64,000 bases of DNA from Streptomyces clavuligerus (GTDB lineage Bacteria > Actinomycetota > Actinomycetes > Streptomycetales > Streptomycetaceae). The stretch's first letter is position 1, and each line of letters opens with the position of its first letter. The stretch spans positions 5,146,001 to 5,210,000 of the forward strand of contig NZ_CP027858.1 in NCBI RefSeq assembly GCF_005519465.1, in the 5' to 3' direction. Of the stretch, positions 43,169 to 53,191 are shown one piece after another. The notes below the pieces were generated by a model. The model was not told the DNA's origin and ran no database searches. It saw only the letters and a program-made list of their open reading frames with translations. A program made the translations under genes and the position numbers.

Positions 43169-43972
43169 GTGGCCGGACCCACCACCGCCGAGCGCGGTGC
43201 GAAGAGACCCCCGCGCCGCCCCCGGCCGGAGCCCGGCCCGCCCTCCGGCGCCCCGGCCCGGGGCAGGCTGCGGCCCGGCCGCAGGGGAGTGCTGGTCGCC
43301 CTGGCGGCCGTGGCGCTCACCGCGGGCCTCGGCTGGCTGCTCCACGGCTCCTCCTGGCTGCGCGTCGAGCGGGTCGAGGCCACCGGGACCCGGGTGCTGA
43401 CACCCGCGCAGGTGGTCGAGGCGGCCCGGGTGCCCCTGGGCGAGCCGGTCGTCTCCCTGGACACCGACGCCATCGGGGAGCGCGTCCGTGAGCGGCTGCC
43501 GCGCGTCGGCTCCGTGGAGGTCTCCCGTGACTGGCCCCGGGGCGTCACCCTGGAGGTGACCGAACGTCAGCCCGTGCTGCTGCTCGTCCAGGGGAAGCGC
43601 TTTGTCGAGGTGGACCGCGAAGGGGTCCGGTTCGCGACCGCGCACCGGCCGGTCAAGGGGGTACCCCGGCTCGAACTCGCCGCCGAGCGCTCCCCGGGCC
43701 TGCGCCGCTTCCCGCTCTCCCGGCTGACCGAGGAGGCGGTACGGGTCAGGGGCGAACTGCCGGGAAAGGTCGCCGACGAGCTGCGTACCCTGGTAGTGCG
43801 TTCATATGACGACATGGTCCTGGAGTTGACCGGGGGGCGCACGGTGGTGTGGGGGAGCCCCGAAGAGGGTGAGGCGAAGGCGCGCGCCCTCACCGCGCTT
43901 CTGAAAGCCGCACCCCGGGCCCGGCACTTCGATGTGAGTGCTCCCACCACCCCGGCGGTGTCCGGGAGTTGA
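43169..43972 (+). CDS. ftsQ: Cell division protein FtsQ/DivIB
   Basis: A 267-aa bitopic protein. A basic, Pro-rich cytoplasmic tail (to about residue 40) is followed by one helix (GVLVALAAVALTAGLGWLLHG). The POTRA domain (SWLRVERVEATGTRVLTPAQVVEAARVPLGEPVVSLDTDAIGERVRERLPRVGSVEVSRDWPRGVTLEVTERQP) and the FtsQ beta domain complete it. It bridges the FtsL-containing subcomplex to the divisome. GTG at 43169 follows AGGAAGGAG. The longer frame upstream lies within murG. Confidence 0.93.
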   Translation: MAGPTTAERGAKRPPRRPRPEPGPPSGAPARGRLRPGRRGVLVALAAVALTAGLGWLLHGSSWLRVERVEATGTRVLTPAQVVEAARVPLGEPVVSLDTDAIGERVRERLPRVGSVEVSRDWPRGVTLEVTERQPVLLLVQGKRFVEVDREGVRFATAHRPVKGVPRLELAAERSPGLRRFPLSRLTEEAVRVRGELPGKVADELRTLVVRSYDDMVLELTGGRTVVWGSPEEGEAKARALTALLKAAPRARHFDVSAPTTPAVSGS

Positions 43973-44127
43973 CGCCGGAGCACCTCTCCCGGCCCCCTGG
44001 GTGGTCAGCGCAACGGCTGATCACATAGGGTGAAAAGAAAAACGGGAGGTTCGGCGTGTTCATTGAACGCGCGCCGCTTGTCGACTTAGTGTCCTGTTCG
44101 GGGAGTCCAGCGAACAGACACACGGGT

Positions 44128-44152
44128 AACCCTAAACTTCAACGTTAGGGTT
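44128..44152. promoter_or_regulatory. Inverted repeat in the ftsZ upstream region
   Basis: AACCCTAA (44128-44135) and TTAGGGTT (44145-44152) flank a 9-nt loop. A second imperfect repeat GTGTCCTGTTCG/CGAACAGACAC lies just upstream (about 44089-44122). The 276-nt gap 43973-44248 is unusually AT-rich for this cluster and is where Streptomyces ftsZ promoters, including a sporulation-linked one, are expected. I cannot place the individual start sites. Confidence 0.5.
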
Positions 44153-44248
44153 CGGGTCGGCGCGGTCGGACCGCCCCATCGGCATCAGCCGCCGCCGCGC
44201 GGGTACAGCGCGGGGGCGGCACGTATTTCGAGGCGAGAGGCCTTCGAC

Positions 44249-45451
44249 GTGGCAGCACCGCAGAACTACCTCGCAGTCATCAAGGTCATCGGTGTCGGCG
44301 GCGGTGGTGTCAATGCCATCAACCGAATGATCGAGGTCGGTCTCAAGGGCGTCGAGTTCATCGCCATCAACACCGACGCTCAGGCGTTGTTGATGAGCGA
44401 CGCCGACGTCAAGCTCGACGTCGGCCGCGAACTCACCCGGGGACTCGGCGCGGGCGCCAACCCGGCCGTCGGCCGCAAGGCCGCCGAGGACCACCGCGAG
44501 GAGATCGAGGAGGTCCTCAAGGGGGCCGACATGGTCTTCGTCACCGCTGGTGAGGGCGGCGGCACCGGCACCGGCGGCGCGCCCGTCGTGGCCAACATCG
44601 CGCGCTCCCTGGGCGCCCTGACGATCGGTGTGGTCACCCGGCCCTTCACCTTCGAGGGCCGCCGCCGCGCCAACCAGGCGGAGGACGGCATCGCCGAGCT
44701 CCGCGAAGAGGTCGACACCCTCATCGTCATCCCCAACGACCGGCTGCTGTCCATCTCGGACCGCCAGGTCAGCGTGCTCGACGCGTTCAAGTCCGCCGAC
44801 CAGGTACTGCTCTCGGGCGTCCAGGGCATCACCGACCTCATCACCACGCCCGGTCTGATCAACCTCGACTTCGCCGACGTCAAGTCCGTGATGTCCGAGG
44901 CCGGGTCCGCCCTCATGGGCATCGGCTCGGCCCGGGGCGACGACCGTGCGGTGGCGGCGGCCGAGATGGCGATCTCCTCGCCGCTCCTGGAGGCGTCCAT
45001 CGACGGCGCCCGCGGGGTGCTGCTGTCCATCTCCGGCGGCTCCGACCTCGGTCTCTTCGAGATCAACGAGGCGGCCCAGCTGGTGAGCGAGGCGGCCCAC
45101 CCCGAGGCCAACATCATCTTCGGCGCGGTCATCGACGACGCCCTCGGCGACGAGGTCCGGGTCACGGTCATCGCCGCGGGCTTCGACGGCGGTCAGCCGC
45201 CGGTCCGCCGGGACACCGTCCTCGGCTCCGCGGGCGCCAAGCGCGAGGAGGCGCAGCCGCCCGCGCAGCGCCCCGAGCCCTCGTCCCGCCCGATCGGCCT
45301 CGGCTCGGTACCGGTGCGCGAGGAGCCTCCGGCCGAGCCCGCCCCGGTCCAGGCCGACCGCGGCCCGGCCATCACCCCGCAGGTCCCGCCGGCCCGTCCC
45401 TACCCGGACACCTCGGCCGAGGAACTGGATGTCCCGGACTTCCTGAAGTGA
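44249..45451 (+). CDS. ftsZ: Cell division protein FtsZ
   Basis: A 400-aa tubulin-like GTPase that forms the Z-ring and, in Streptomyces, the ladders that precede sporulation septation. [18 protein letters not shown] begins the GTP-binding domain, [19 protein letters not shown] is the tubulin signature loop, and [15 protein letters not shown] holds the T7 synergy loop. The C-terminal variable linker is Pro/Ala-rich and ends in the conserved peptide [10 protein letters not shown], the usual partner-binding tail. GTG at 44249 follows GAGGCGAGAGG. Confidence 0.98.
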   Translation: MAAPQNYLAVIKVIGVGGGGVNAINRMIEVGLKGVEFIAINTDAQALLMSDADVKLDVGRELTRGLGAGANPAVGRKAAEDHREEIEEVLKGADMVFVTAGEGGGTGTGGAPVVANIARSLGALTIGVVTRPFTFEGRRRANQAEDGIAELREEVDTLIVIPNDRLLSISDRQVSVLDAFKSADQVLLSGVQGITDLITTPGLINLDFADVKSVMSEAGSALMGIGSARGDDRAVAAAEMAISSPLLEASIDGARGVLLSISGGSDLGLFEINEAAQLVSEAAHPEANIIFGAVIDDALGDEVRVTVIAAGFDGGQPPVRRDTVLGSAGAKREEAQPPAQRPEPSSRPIGLGSVPVREEPPAEPAPVQADRGPAITPQVPPARPYPDTSAEELDVPDFLK

Positions 45452-46233
45452 CCGTGCGGCACGACGCGATACACGCGAACGGCGCCCACTTCGCCTTCAC
45501 CACCCGGTGGGGCGGGGTGAGCGCCGTTCCGTACGAGGAGCTGAACCTCGGCGGAGCGGTCGGCGACGACCCCGGGGCCGTACGGACCAACCGGGAGACC
45601 GCCGCCAAGGCGCTCGGGTTCGACCCGGGCCGGGTGGTCTGGATGAACCAGGTGCACGGCCGGGAGGTCGTACGGGCCGACGCGCCCTGGGGCACGGGGC
45701 CGGTTCCGGCGGTGGACGGGGTGGTCACCACCCGGCGCGGCCTGGCCCTCGCCGTGCTGACCGCCGACTGCGTCCCCGTTCTGCTGGCCGATCCGGTGGC
45801 CGGGGTGGCGGGCGCCGCCCACGCGGGCCGGATCGGGATGGCCCTCGGGGTGGTCGCCGCCACCGTCGGGGCGATGGCGGAACTGGGCGCGCGGCCCGAG
45901 CGGATCGTCGCCCGCACCGGGCCCGCGATCTGCGGCCGGTGCTATGAGGTGCCCGCCGCAATGCGCGCGGAGGTCGCCGCAGCGGAGCCGGCCGCCTGGG
46001 CCGAGACCGCCTGGGGCACCCCGGGCATCGATGTCGTCGCCGGGGTCCACGCCCAGCTCGCGGCGGTCGGGGTGCGGGACCGGCAGGCATCGCCGGTGTG
46101 CACCCGGGAATCACAGGACCACTACTCGTACCGCCGCGACCGCACCACCGGGCGGCTCGCCGGATATGTCTGGTTGGAGCCGTTCTCCGAGGGGGCGGGC
46201 GCCGCTTCCCCGGCAGGAGAGACAGCAGCATGA
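45448..46233 (+). CDS. pgeF: Peptidoglycan editing factor PgeF / laccase-domain protein
   Basis: A 261-aa DUF152 (Cu-oxidase_4) protein. Metal-site motifs are [26 protein letters not shown] and [14 protein letters not shown], supplying the His/Cys/His set; [14 protein letters not shown] follows. The usual AHAGWRG is AHAGRIG here. Homologues have been linked to removing wrongly placed L-Ser from cell-wall precursors and to purine nucleoside cleavage. GTG overlaps the ftsZ stop by 4 nt, so expression is tied to ftsZ. Confidence 0.88.
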   Translation: MTVRHDAIHANGAHFAFTTRWGGVSAVPYEELNLGGAVGDDPGAVRTNRETAAKALGFDPGRVVWMNQVHGREVVRADAPWGTGPVPAVDGVVTTRRGLALAVLTADCVPVLLADPVAGVAGAAHAGRIGMALGVVAATVGAMAELGARPERIVARTGPAICGRCYEVPAAMRAEVAAAEPAAWAETAWGTPGIDVVAGVHAQLAAVGVRDRQASPVCTRESQDHYSYRRDRTTGRLAGYVWLEPFSEGAGAASPAGETAA

Positions 46234-46973
46234 CGGAACGACACGAGCTTCCGGACCCGGCGCGCCGGGACGAACTCGCCGAAAATCTGGCGAAGGTGGA
46301 GGAACGTATCGCCGCCGCCTGCGCCGCCGCCGGGCGGAAGCGGGAGGAGGTGACCCTCGTCGTGGTCACCAAGACCTATCCCGCGAGCGATGTCCGCCTT
46401 CTGTATGAACTCGGTGTGAGAAACGTCGCCGAGAACCGCGATCAGGACGCCGCCCCCAAGGCCGCCGCGTGCGCCGATCTCGATCTCCAATGGCACTTTG
46501 TCGGTCAGTTGCAGACGAACAAGGTCCGTTCTGTACTGGGATATTCCGATGTGGTGCAGTCGGTCGATCGTATGAAGCTGGTCACGGCGCTCTCCTCCGC
46601 GGCGGTCCGCGCGGGGCGTGAAGTGGGGTGTCTGATCCAGGTGGCGCTGGACGCGGAGACCGGCGCACGCGGGGAGCGCGGCGGGGTCGCGCCGGGCGGG
46701 ACCGAGGAACTCGCCACCGCGATCGAGGGGTCCGCCGGACTTCGGTTCGACGGTCTGATGACGGTCGCACCGCTGGTCGGACCCTATGCGGGACGGCAAC
46801 GGGCCGCGTTCGACCGGCTGATGGAAATCTCGGCGGACCTGCGCGTGGGGCATCCTGCTGCGAACATGGTCTCGGCGGGGATGAGTACGGACCTCGAAGA
46901 GGCCGTCGCCGCCGGTGCGACACATGTACGCGTCGGTACGGCGGTACTCGGAGTCCGTCCCCGGCTCGGGTAA
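46230..46973 (+). CDS. YggS/PLPBP family pyridoxal-phosphate homeostasis protein
   Basis: A 247-aa single-domain PLP-binding barrel. [16 protein letters not shown] carries the expected PLP-linking Lys, [15 protein letters not shown] the next contact, [18 protein letters not shown] the family hallmark, and [29 protein letters not shown] the phosphate-binding end. The family buffers PLP and affects amino-acid metabolism rather than catalysing a known reaction. The ATG overlaps the pgeF stop (ATGA). A frame extending back into pgeF is a shadow. Confidence 0.92.
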   Translation: MTERHELPDPARRDELAENLAKVEERIAAACAAAGRKREEVTLVVVTKTYPASDVRLLYELGVRNVAENRDQDAAPKAAACADLDLQWHFVGQLQTNKVRSVLGYSDVVQSVDRMKLVTALSSAAVRAGREVGCLIQVALDAETGARGERGGVAPGGTEELATAIEGSAGLRFDGLMTVAPLVGPYAGRQRAAFDRLMEISADLRVGHPAANMVSAGMSTDLEEAVAAGATHVRVGTAVLGVRPRLG

Positions 46974-47112
46974 CGTCGCCAAGAGTCGGACCACAGCAGA
47001 AAATATGGTCATTCCCGCGGTAAAGCGGGCAGACCCAGTGGATCGCGGGCACTTGGCGGCAGTGCGACATTTGCGAACAAAGCGATCCACCACAGAGCGG
47101 AGGACTCAGAGC

Positions 47113-47730
47113 ATGGCCGGCGCGATGCGCAAGATGGCGGTCTACCTCGGCCTCGTGGAGGACGATGGGTACGACGGCAGGGGCTTCGACCCCGACGACG
47201 ACTTCGAGCCCGAGCCGGAGCCGGAACGGGAACACCGTCGGCACCCGCCCGCGCATCCGGTGGAGCGCGAGGAACCGGTGCGCGCCGTCCAGCCTCCGCC
47301 CCCGCGCGACCCGATGCCGCTGCCGACTTCGCTACCCGCAGAAAACGGGCGTCCGGCGCGAATTGCCCCCGTGGCATCCATCACACCCGAACGCCCCAAC
47401 CTGGAGAAGAACGCGCCGGTGATCATGCCCAAGGTCGTGTCCGAGCGGGAGCCCTACCGCATCACCACACTGCACCCGCGGACCTACAACGAGGCCCGTA
47501 CCATCGGGGAACACTTCCGCGAGGGCACTCCAGTGATCATGAATCTCACGGAGATGGACGACACCGACGCGAAGCGACTCGTCGACTTCGCTGCGGGACT
47601 GGTCTTCGGTCTCCATGGCAGCATTGAGCGGGTGACACAGAAGGTGTTCCTGCTGTCTCCTGCTAACGTCGATGTCACGGCGGAGGACAAAGCCCGTATC
47701 GCAGAGGGCGGTTTCTTCAACCAGAGCTGA
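47113..47730 (+). CDS. sepF: Cell division protein SepF
   Basis: A 205-aa protein. The N-terminal amphipathic membrane-binding helix ([17 protein letters not shown]) is followed by an acidic/Pro-rich linker ([19 protein letters not shown]) and the SepF domain ([69 protein letters not shown]). SepF polymers tether FtsZ to the membrane in actinobacteria lacking FtsA, and no ftsA is present in this cluster. ATG at 47113 follows GGAGGACTCAGAGC. Confidence 0.96.
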   Translation: MAGAMRKMAVYLGLVEDDGYDGRGFDPDDDFEPEPEPEREHRRHPPAHPVEREEPVRAVQPPPPRDPMPLPTSLPAENGRPARIAPVASITPERPNLEKNAPVIMPKVVSEREPYRITTLHPRTYNEARTIGEHFREGTPVIMNLTEMDDTDAKRLVDFAAGLVFGLHGSIERVTQKVFLLSPANVDVTAEDKARIAEGGFFNQS

Positions 47731-47798
47731 GATGAGGCAGGACCTGGCCGGCCCACCGGGGCCGGGCCACGGACGCACAGGGGAGAGGGAAGCGCAGG

Positions 47799-48086
47799 AT
47801 GAGCGTCGCACTACAGGTGGTCTATATCGCGCTGTTGTGTTTCCTCGTCGTCCTGTTCTTCCGTTTGGTCATGGACTACGTCTTCCAGTTCGCCCGTTCA
47901 TGGCAACCCGGCAAGGCGATGGTGGTCCTCCTGGAGGCCACCTACACTGTCACCGACCCACCGCTCAAGCTTCTTCGGCGGTTCATCCCGCCGTTGCGTC
48001 TCGGGGGCGTGGCACTCGACCTGTCCTTCTTCGTTCTGATGATCATCGTTTGGGTCCTTCTCAGCATCGTGGGTCGTTTCGCGTGA
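47799..48086 (+). CDS. YggT family membrane protein
   Basis: A 95-aa protein with two hydrophobic helices ([25 protein letters not shown] and [20 protein letters not shown]) flanking the YggT signature [28 protein letters not shown]. Family function is not established; it is regularly found between sepF and divIVA. GGGGAGAGGGAAGC precedes the ATG. Confidence 0.92.
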   Translation: MSVALQVVYIALLCFLVVLFFRLVMDYVFQFARSWQPGKAMVVLLEATYTVTDPPLKLLRRFIPPLRLGGVALDLSFFVLMIIVWVLLSIVGRFA

Positions 48087-48153
48087 GGAGAAGGGTAGGA
48101 GTGGACGATACGGTCTTGCCGACTGCCGACGACTACGTAGAGGTGAAGAAGAG

Positions 48154-49260
48154 ATGCCGCTGACCCCCGAGGACGTGCGGAACAAGCAGTTCACGACCGT
48201 CCGCCTCCGAGAAGGCTATGACGAGGACGAGGTCGATGCCTTCCTCGACGAGGTCGAATCCGAATTGACCCGGTTGCTCCGGGAGAACGAGGACCTGCGC
48301 GCCAAGCTGGCCGCGGCGACTCGTGCCGCCGCGCAGAATCAGCAGCAGCAGCACCAGCAGCAGCAGGCGATGCGCAAGGCTCCGGAGCCCCAGGACGGAC
48401 GGGGTGCCCCGGGGGCCCCGGTACCCGCTGCCATATCGGGTCCGCCGGTCCAGCAGCAGCCTCCGCAGATGGGTCCCCCCCAACTGCCGGGTGGAGCGCC
48501 TCAGCTGCCGGCCGGTCCCAGCCACGGTGGTCCGATGGGCCCCGGCGGCCCCATGCAGGGCGGCCCGATGGGCGGTCCGATGGGTGGCCCCGGTCCCATG
48601 GGCGGCCATGGTGGCCCGCAGATGCCGCCGCCCGGTCAGGGCCCCGGCGGCGACAGCGCGGCCCGTGTGCTCTCGCTGGCCCAGCAGACCGCCGACCAGG
48701 CGATCGCGGAGGCCCGTTCCGAGGCCAACAAGATTGTCGGCGAGGCCCGTTCGCGCGCCGAGGGCCTGGAGCGGGACGCCCGCGCCAAGGCCGACGCGCT
48801 GGAGCGGGACGCGCAGGAGAAGCACCGCGTGGCCATGGGCTCCCTGGAGTCCGCGCGGGCGACGCTGGAGCGCAAGGTCGAAGACCTCCGCGGCTTTGAG
48901 CGTGAGTACCGCACCCGTCTGAAGTCCTACCTGGAGAGCCAGCTCCGTCAGCTGGAGACCCAGGCCGACGACTCGCTGGCCCCGCCGCGGACCCCGTCGG
49001 CCGCCTCGCTGCCGCCGTCGCCGTCGATGGCGTCGGCCGGTGCCCCGGCGATGGGCCACTCCATGGGCGGCAACCCGCCGATGGGCCAGCCGATGGGCGG
49101 CAACCCGCCGATGGGCGGCGCTCCTTCGTACGGTGGCCAGCAGCAGATGTCCCCGGCGATGACCCAGCCGATGGCGCCGGTGCGGCCCCAGGCGCCGCAG
49201 CCGATGCAGCAGGCGCCCGCGCCGATGCGTGGTTTCCTCATCGACGAGGACGACAACTGA
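48154..49260 (+). CDS. divIVA: DivIVA, polar growth determinant
   Basis: A 368-aa protein. The N-terminal lipid-binding domain [44 protein letters not shown] is followed by a Gln-rich run (about 61-72) and a Pro/Gly/Met-rich segment with GPMGG repeats (about 85-165). A long coiled coil follows ([54 protein letters not shown]) and then a second PMGGNPPMG repeat region ending [10 protein letters not shown]. It marks hyphal tips and organises polar wall growth. The size and repeat inserts are typical of Streptomyces. Confidence 0.96.
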   Translation: MPLTPEDVRNKQFTTVRLREGYDEDEVDAFLDEVESELTRLLRENEDLRAKLAAATRAAAQNQQQQHQQQQAMRKAPEPQDGRGAPGAPVPAAISGPPVQQQPPQMGPPQLPGGAPQLPAGPSHGGPMGPGGPMQGGPMGGPMGGPGPMGGHGGPQMPPPGQGPGGDSAARVLSLAQQTADQAIAEARSEANKIVGEARSRAEGLERDARAKADALERDAQEKHRVAMGSLESARATLERKVEDLRGFEREYRTRLKSYLESQLRQLETQADDSLAPPRTPSAASLPPSPSMASAGAPAMGHSMGGNPPMGQPMGGNPPMGGAPSYGGQQQMSPAMTQPMAPVRPQAPQPMQQAPAPMRGFLIDEDDN

Positions 49261-49298
49261 GCCGCGGCGCGCGATGAGCGCGTAGCCGTCGGCAGCTC

Positions 49299-49343
49299 GC
49301 AAGGGCCGGGCCCAGGACTTCGTGTCCTGGGCCCGGCCCTTGC
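49299..49343 (+). terminator. Terminator after divIVA
   Basis: A perfect 20-bp stem (49299-49318 with 49324-49343) has a TTCGT loop and is followed by GTTGTGT. It ends the dcw cluster. Confidence 0.88.
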
Positions 49344-49409
49344 GTTGTGTCCGGGAATATCCGCCCTTGGCCGGCGAGGAGGGTACGGCACCGGACGAGC
49401 GGGAACGGC

Positions 49410-49442
49410 GAAGGGGGCCGGGCACCGGGCCCGGCCCCCTTC
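49410..49442 (-). terminator. Terminator after ileS
   Basis: GAAGGGGGCCGGG (49410-49422) pairs with CCCGGCCCCCTTC (49430-49442) over 13 bp. It lies just beyond the ileS stop on the minus strand and could also back up the divIVA terminator. Confidence 0.75.
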
Positions 49443-49456
49443 GGGGATCGGCTCGC

Positions 49457-52400
49457 TCAGACCTTGCGCAGATGGAAGGTGAGCGCCAGCGACTCGTCCG
49501 TGAAGGCCGGTCCGAACGTGCCGTCCGGAGCCGAACGGGTGAACTCCGTCGCCAGAACCTCATCGGCGATCAGACCGGAGTGCTCCGCCAGGGCCTCGGC
49601 GGTGGCGGCCTCCCCGGCCTCCCACACCACGGCGATCCGGTCCGCCACATCCAGACCGCTGTTCTTACGGGCCTCCTGGATCAGCCGGATCGCGTCCCGC
49701 GCCAGCCCCGCGAGCCGCAGCTCGGGGGTGATCTCCAGATCCAGGGCGACCGTGGCGCCCGAGTCCGAGGCCACCGACCAGCCCTCGCGCGGGGTCTCCG
49801 TGATGATCACCTCGTCCGGGGCGAGGGTGACGGTCTCACCCTCGACCTCCACCGAGGCCGTGCCCTCGCGCAGCGCCAGCGAGAGCGCGGCGGCGTCCGC
49901 ATCGGCGACGGCCTTCGCCACCGCCTGCACCCGCTTGCCGAACCGCTTGCCGAGCGCGCGGAAGTTGGCCTTCGCGGTGGTGTCGACCAGTGAGCCGCCC
50001 ACCTCCGAGAGCGAGGCCAGCGAGGAGACGTTCAGCTCCTCGGTGATCTGGAGGCGCAGCTCGGGGGAGAGGGCGTCGAAACCGCTCGCCGCGACCAGCG
50101 CGCGGGACAGCGGCTGACGCGTCTTGACCCCGGACTCGGCCCGGGTCGCGCGGCCCAGCTCCACCAGTCGGCGCACGAGCACCATCTGCTGGGACAGCAC
50201 CGGGTCGATCGCCGACAGATCCGCCTCGGGCCAGCCGGCCAGATGCACCGACGGGGGCGCGTCCGGCGTCACCGGCACCACCAGGTCCTGCCAGACCCGT
50301 TCGGTGATGAACGGGGTGAGCGGGGCCATCAGCCGGGTCACGGTCTCGACGACCTCGTGCAGCGTGCGCAGCGCCGCCTTGTCGCCCTGCCAGAACCGGC
50401 GCCGCGAGCGGCGGACGTACCAGTTGGACAGATCGTCGACGAACGAGGACAGCAGCTTTCCGGCGCGCTGGGTGTCGTACGCCTCCATCGCCTGCGTGAC
50501 CTGGTCCACCAGCGCGTTCAGCTCGCTCAGCAGCCAGCGGTCCGAAACGGTGCGGTCCGCCGGGGCCGGGTCGGCCGGTGACGGGGCCCAGCCGGAGGTC
50601 CGGGCGTACAGCGCCTGGAAGGCCACCGTGTTCCAGTAGGTCAGCAGCGTCTTGCGGACGACCTCCTGGATGGTGCCGTGGCCCACCCGGCGCGCCGACC
50701 ACGGGGAGCCGCCCGCGGCCATGAACCAGCGCACCGCGTCCGCGCCGTGCTGGTCCATCAGGGGGATCGGCTGGAGGATGTTGCCCAGGTGCTTGGACAT
50801 CTTCCGGCCGTCCTCGGCGAGGATGTGCCCCAGACAGACGACGTTCTCGTAGGAGGACTTGTCGAACACCAGGGTGCCGACCGCCATCAGGGTGTAGAAC
50901 CAGCCGCGGGTCTGGTCGATGGCCTCGGAGATGAACTGCGCCGGGTAGCGCTTCTCGAACAGCTCCTTGTTCTTGTACGGGTAGCCGTACTGCGCGAACG
51001 GCATCGAGCCCGAGTCGTACCAGGCGTCGATGACCTCCGGGACCCGGACCGCCGTGAGCGCGCAGCCCTCGTGCGGGCAGGCGAAGGTGACGTCGTCGAT
51101 GAACGGCCGGTGCGGGTCGAGCGCCGACTGGTCCCGCCCGGTCAGCTCCGACAGCTCGGCGCGCGAGCCGACGCAGGTGAGGTGGTTCTCCTCGCAGCGC
51201 CAGACCGGCAGCGGGGTGCCCCAGTAGCGGTTGCGGGAGAGGGCCCAGTCCACGTTGTTGTTGAGCCAGTCGCCGAAGCGGCCGTGCTTGACGGAGTCCG
51301 GGAACCAGTTGGTCCGCTCGTTCTCCTCGATCAGCCGGTCCTTGATCACGGTGGTCCGGATGTACCAGGACGGCTGGGCGTAGTACAGCAGCGCCGTGTG
51401 GCAGCGCCAGCAGTGCGGATAGCTGTGCTCGTACGGGATGTGCCGGAAGAGCAGGCCGCGCGCGTCCAGGTCGGCGGTGAGCTGCTCGTCCGCCTTCTTG
51501 AAGAAGACGCCGCCGACGAGCGGGATCTCCTCCTCGAAGGTGCCGTCCGGGCGGATCGGGTTGACCACCGGGAGGCCGTAGGAGCGGCAGACCTTGAGGT
51601 CGTCCTCACCGAAGGCGGGGGACTGGTGGACCAGACCGGTGCCGTCCTCGGTGGTGACGTACTCGGCGTTGACGACGTAGTGCGCCGGTGCCGGGAACTC
51701 CACCAGGTCGAAGGGGCGCCGATAGCTCCAGCGCTCCATCTCGGCGCCGGTGAAGGTGCGGCCGGTGGACTCCCAGCCCTCGCCGAGCGCCTTCTCCAGC
51801 AGCGGCTCGGCCACGACGAGCTGCTCGGTGCCGTCGGTCGCGACCACATAGGTGACGTCCGGGTGGGCGGCGACCGCGGTGTTGGACACCAGGGTCCACG
51901 GGGTCGTCGTCCACACCACCAGCGCGGCCTCGCCCGCGAGCGGGCCGGAGGTCAGCGGGAAGCGGACATAGACGGAGGGGTCGACGACGGTCTCGTACCC
52001 CTGGGCCAGCTCGTGGTCGGAGAGGCCGGTGCCGCAGCGGGGGCACCAGGGGGAGACCCGGTGGTCCTGGACGAGCAGCCCCTTGTCGAAGATCTGCTTC
52101 AGGGACCACCAGACGGAGTCGATGTACTCGGGCTCCATGGTGCGGTAGGCGTCGTCCAGGTCGACCCAGTAGCCCATCCGCGTGGTCAGCTCGGCGAACG
52201 CGTCCGTGTGCCGGGTCACCGACTCGCGGCACCTGGCGTTGAACTCGGCGATGCCGTACGCCTCGATGTCCTTCTTGCCGGAGAAGCCCAGTTCCTTCTC
52301 GACGGCCAGCTCGACGGGGAGGCCGTGGCAGTCCCAGCCCGCCTTGCGGGCCACGTGGTAGCCGCGCATGGTGCGGAAGCGGGGGAAGACGTCCTTGAAG

Positions 52401-52600
52401 ACCCGGGCCTCGATGTGGTGGGCGCCGGGCATGCCGTTGGCGGTCGGCGGGCCCTCGTAGAACACCCACTCGGGGCGGCCCTCGGACTGCGCGACGCTCT
52501 GGGCGAAGACCTTGTTCTCGCGCCAGAAGTCGAGCACCGCGTGCTCAAGGGCGGGCAGGTCGACCTGGGCGGGCACCTGACGGTACTGCGGGGGTGTCAT
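49457..52600 (-). CDS. ileS: Isoleucyl-tRNA synthetase
   Basis: A 1047-aa class I synthetase. PTANGMPGAHHIEARVFKD is the HIGH-motif region, WVFYEGPPT leads into it, and EDGRKMSKHLGNILQP is the KMSKS motif. WTTTPWTLVSNTAVAAHPD marks the editing domain, HCWRCHTALLYYAQPSWYI the zinc-ligand-like region, and a long anticodon-binding C-terminus follows. Length and motifs suggest the eukaryote-like subgroup, some of whose members resist mupirocin; that is inference. ATG at 52600 follows GGAGGAG and lies directly after a T-box leader. A longer frame reads through the leader and is not used. Confidence 0.96.
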   Translation of the reverse strand: MTPPQYRQVPAQVDLPALEHAVLDFWRENKVFAQSVAQSEGRPEWVFYEGPPTANGMPGAHHIEARVFKDVFPRFRTMRGYHVARKAGWDCHGLPVELAVEKELGFSGKKDIEAYGIAEFNARCRESVTRHTDAFAELTTRMGYWVDLDDAYRTMEPEYIDSVWWSLKQIFDKGLLVQDHRVSPWCPRCGTGLSDHELAQGYETVVDPSVYVRFPLTSGPLAGEAALVVWTTTPWTLVSNTAVAAHPDVTYVVATDGTEQLVVAEPLLEKALGEGWESTGRTFTGAEMERWSYRRPFDLVEFPAPAHYVVNAEYVTTEDGTGLVHQSPAFGEDDLKVCRSYGLPVVNPIRPDGTFEEEIPLVGGVFFKKADEQLTADLDARGLLFRHIPYEHSYPHCWRCHTALLYYAQPSWYIRTTVIKDRLIEENERTNWFPDSVKHGRFGDWLNNNVDWALSRNRYWGTPLPVWRCEENHLTCVGSRAELSELTGRDQSALDPHRPFIDDVTFACPHEGCALTAVRVPEVIDAWYDSGSMPFAQYGYPYKNKELFEKRYPAQFISEAIDQTRGWFYTLMAVGTLVFDKSSYENVVCLGHILAEDGRKMSKHLGNILQPIPLMDQHGADAVRWFMAAGGSPWSARRVGHGTIQEVVRKTLLTYWNTVAFQALYARTSGWAPSPADPAPADRTVSDRWLLSELNALVDQVTQAMEAYDTQRAGKLLSSFVDDLSNWYVRRSRRRFWQGDKAALRTLHEVVETVTRLMAPLTPFITERVWQDLVVPVTPDAPPSVHLAGWPEADLSAIDPVLSQQMVLVRRLVELGRATRAESGVKTRQPLSRALVAASGFDALSPELRLQITEELNVSSLASLSEVGGSLVDTTAKANFRALGKRFGKRVQAVAKAVADADAAALSLALREGTASVEVEGETVTLAPDEVIITETPREGWSVASDSGATVALDLEITPELRLAGLARDAIRLIQEARKNSGLDVADRIAVVWEAGEAATAEALAEHSGLIADEVLATEFTRSAPDGTFGPAFTDESLALTFHLRKV

Positions 52601-52614
52601 GGAAACTCCTCCGG

Positions 52615-52850
52615 CGGACAGTGTTTCTTCCGTCGGAGGGACGAGAGCCTCCGGCTCCCGCGGTACCACCCTCCTTGGCGGCGCTGGGCGCGCCGCCCCC
52701 TCATTGGGGTCGCGAAGCCGGTTCTACTCGCCTGGTGGCTTTCTTCCGACGGCTCCGGGGTGATCCTTCGCACCGCGCTCGCCCCCGGGCTCGCACCGTC
52801 CCCAGGTCGCTCATGGCTGCGTACGACGCTACTCGTCCCCATCCAAGCCT
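52615..52850 (-). ncRNA. T-box leader of ileS
   Basis: On the minus strand the T-box core AGGGTGGTACCGCG (52672-52659) is present. It contains the GGTGG that pairs with the uncharged tRNA NCCA end. It is preceded by a GC-rich stem (GGGGCGGCGCGCCCAGCGCCGCC) and followed by CCGGAGGCTCTCGTCCCTCCG and then the CGGAGGAG ribosome site. No terminator U-run exists, so control is of translation initiation, as described for actinobacterial ileS T-boxes with a reduced Stem I. A candidate specifier ATC is at 52764-52762 within GAAGGATCACC. The 5' boundary is approximate. Confidence 0.88.
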
Positions 52851-53191
52851 TTCGCTCCGCCCAGTGTAAGGGCCCGGACGGCTGTCTTCCGACCGCATAT
52901 TCCGGGGGGCCGGGGCGGGGGCGTACGCGGTGGTCCGGCGGATCGCGCCCGGGGCGGCGGGCGGGCCGGCCCCATGACCCGAATGGCCAGATGCGCGCCG
53001 GTGCGGTCCCGGGGCCCGGCGAAGGACGGATTACCGGGCGGCGAGCTGGGCACAACGGTTGCAGGTCCGTTTCCCCGAGGCCGGGGCGGGGCCGCAGCGG
53101 CGGCGTGCCCCGTTTGCCGCGGGGCTGGGGTCGATTTATCGTCCCAGCACGATTCGCGAGCGAGATCACAATATGTGAAGGGGCCGCGGCC

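Noticed and set aside
48316..48660. CAG and GGTCCGATGGG repeats considered as a CRISPR-like or mobile element
   Set aside because: They are in-frame Gln and GPMGG codon repeats of DivIVA, with no spacers or direct-repeat structure.
50678..53191. Long N-terminal extension of the zinc-finger protein
   Set aside because: It runs antisense through ileS and its T-box; similarity and a usable start begin only at 53192.
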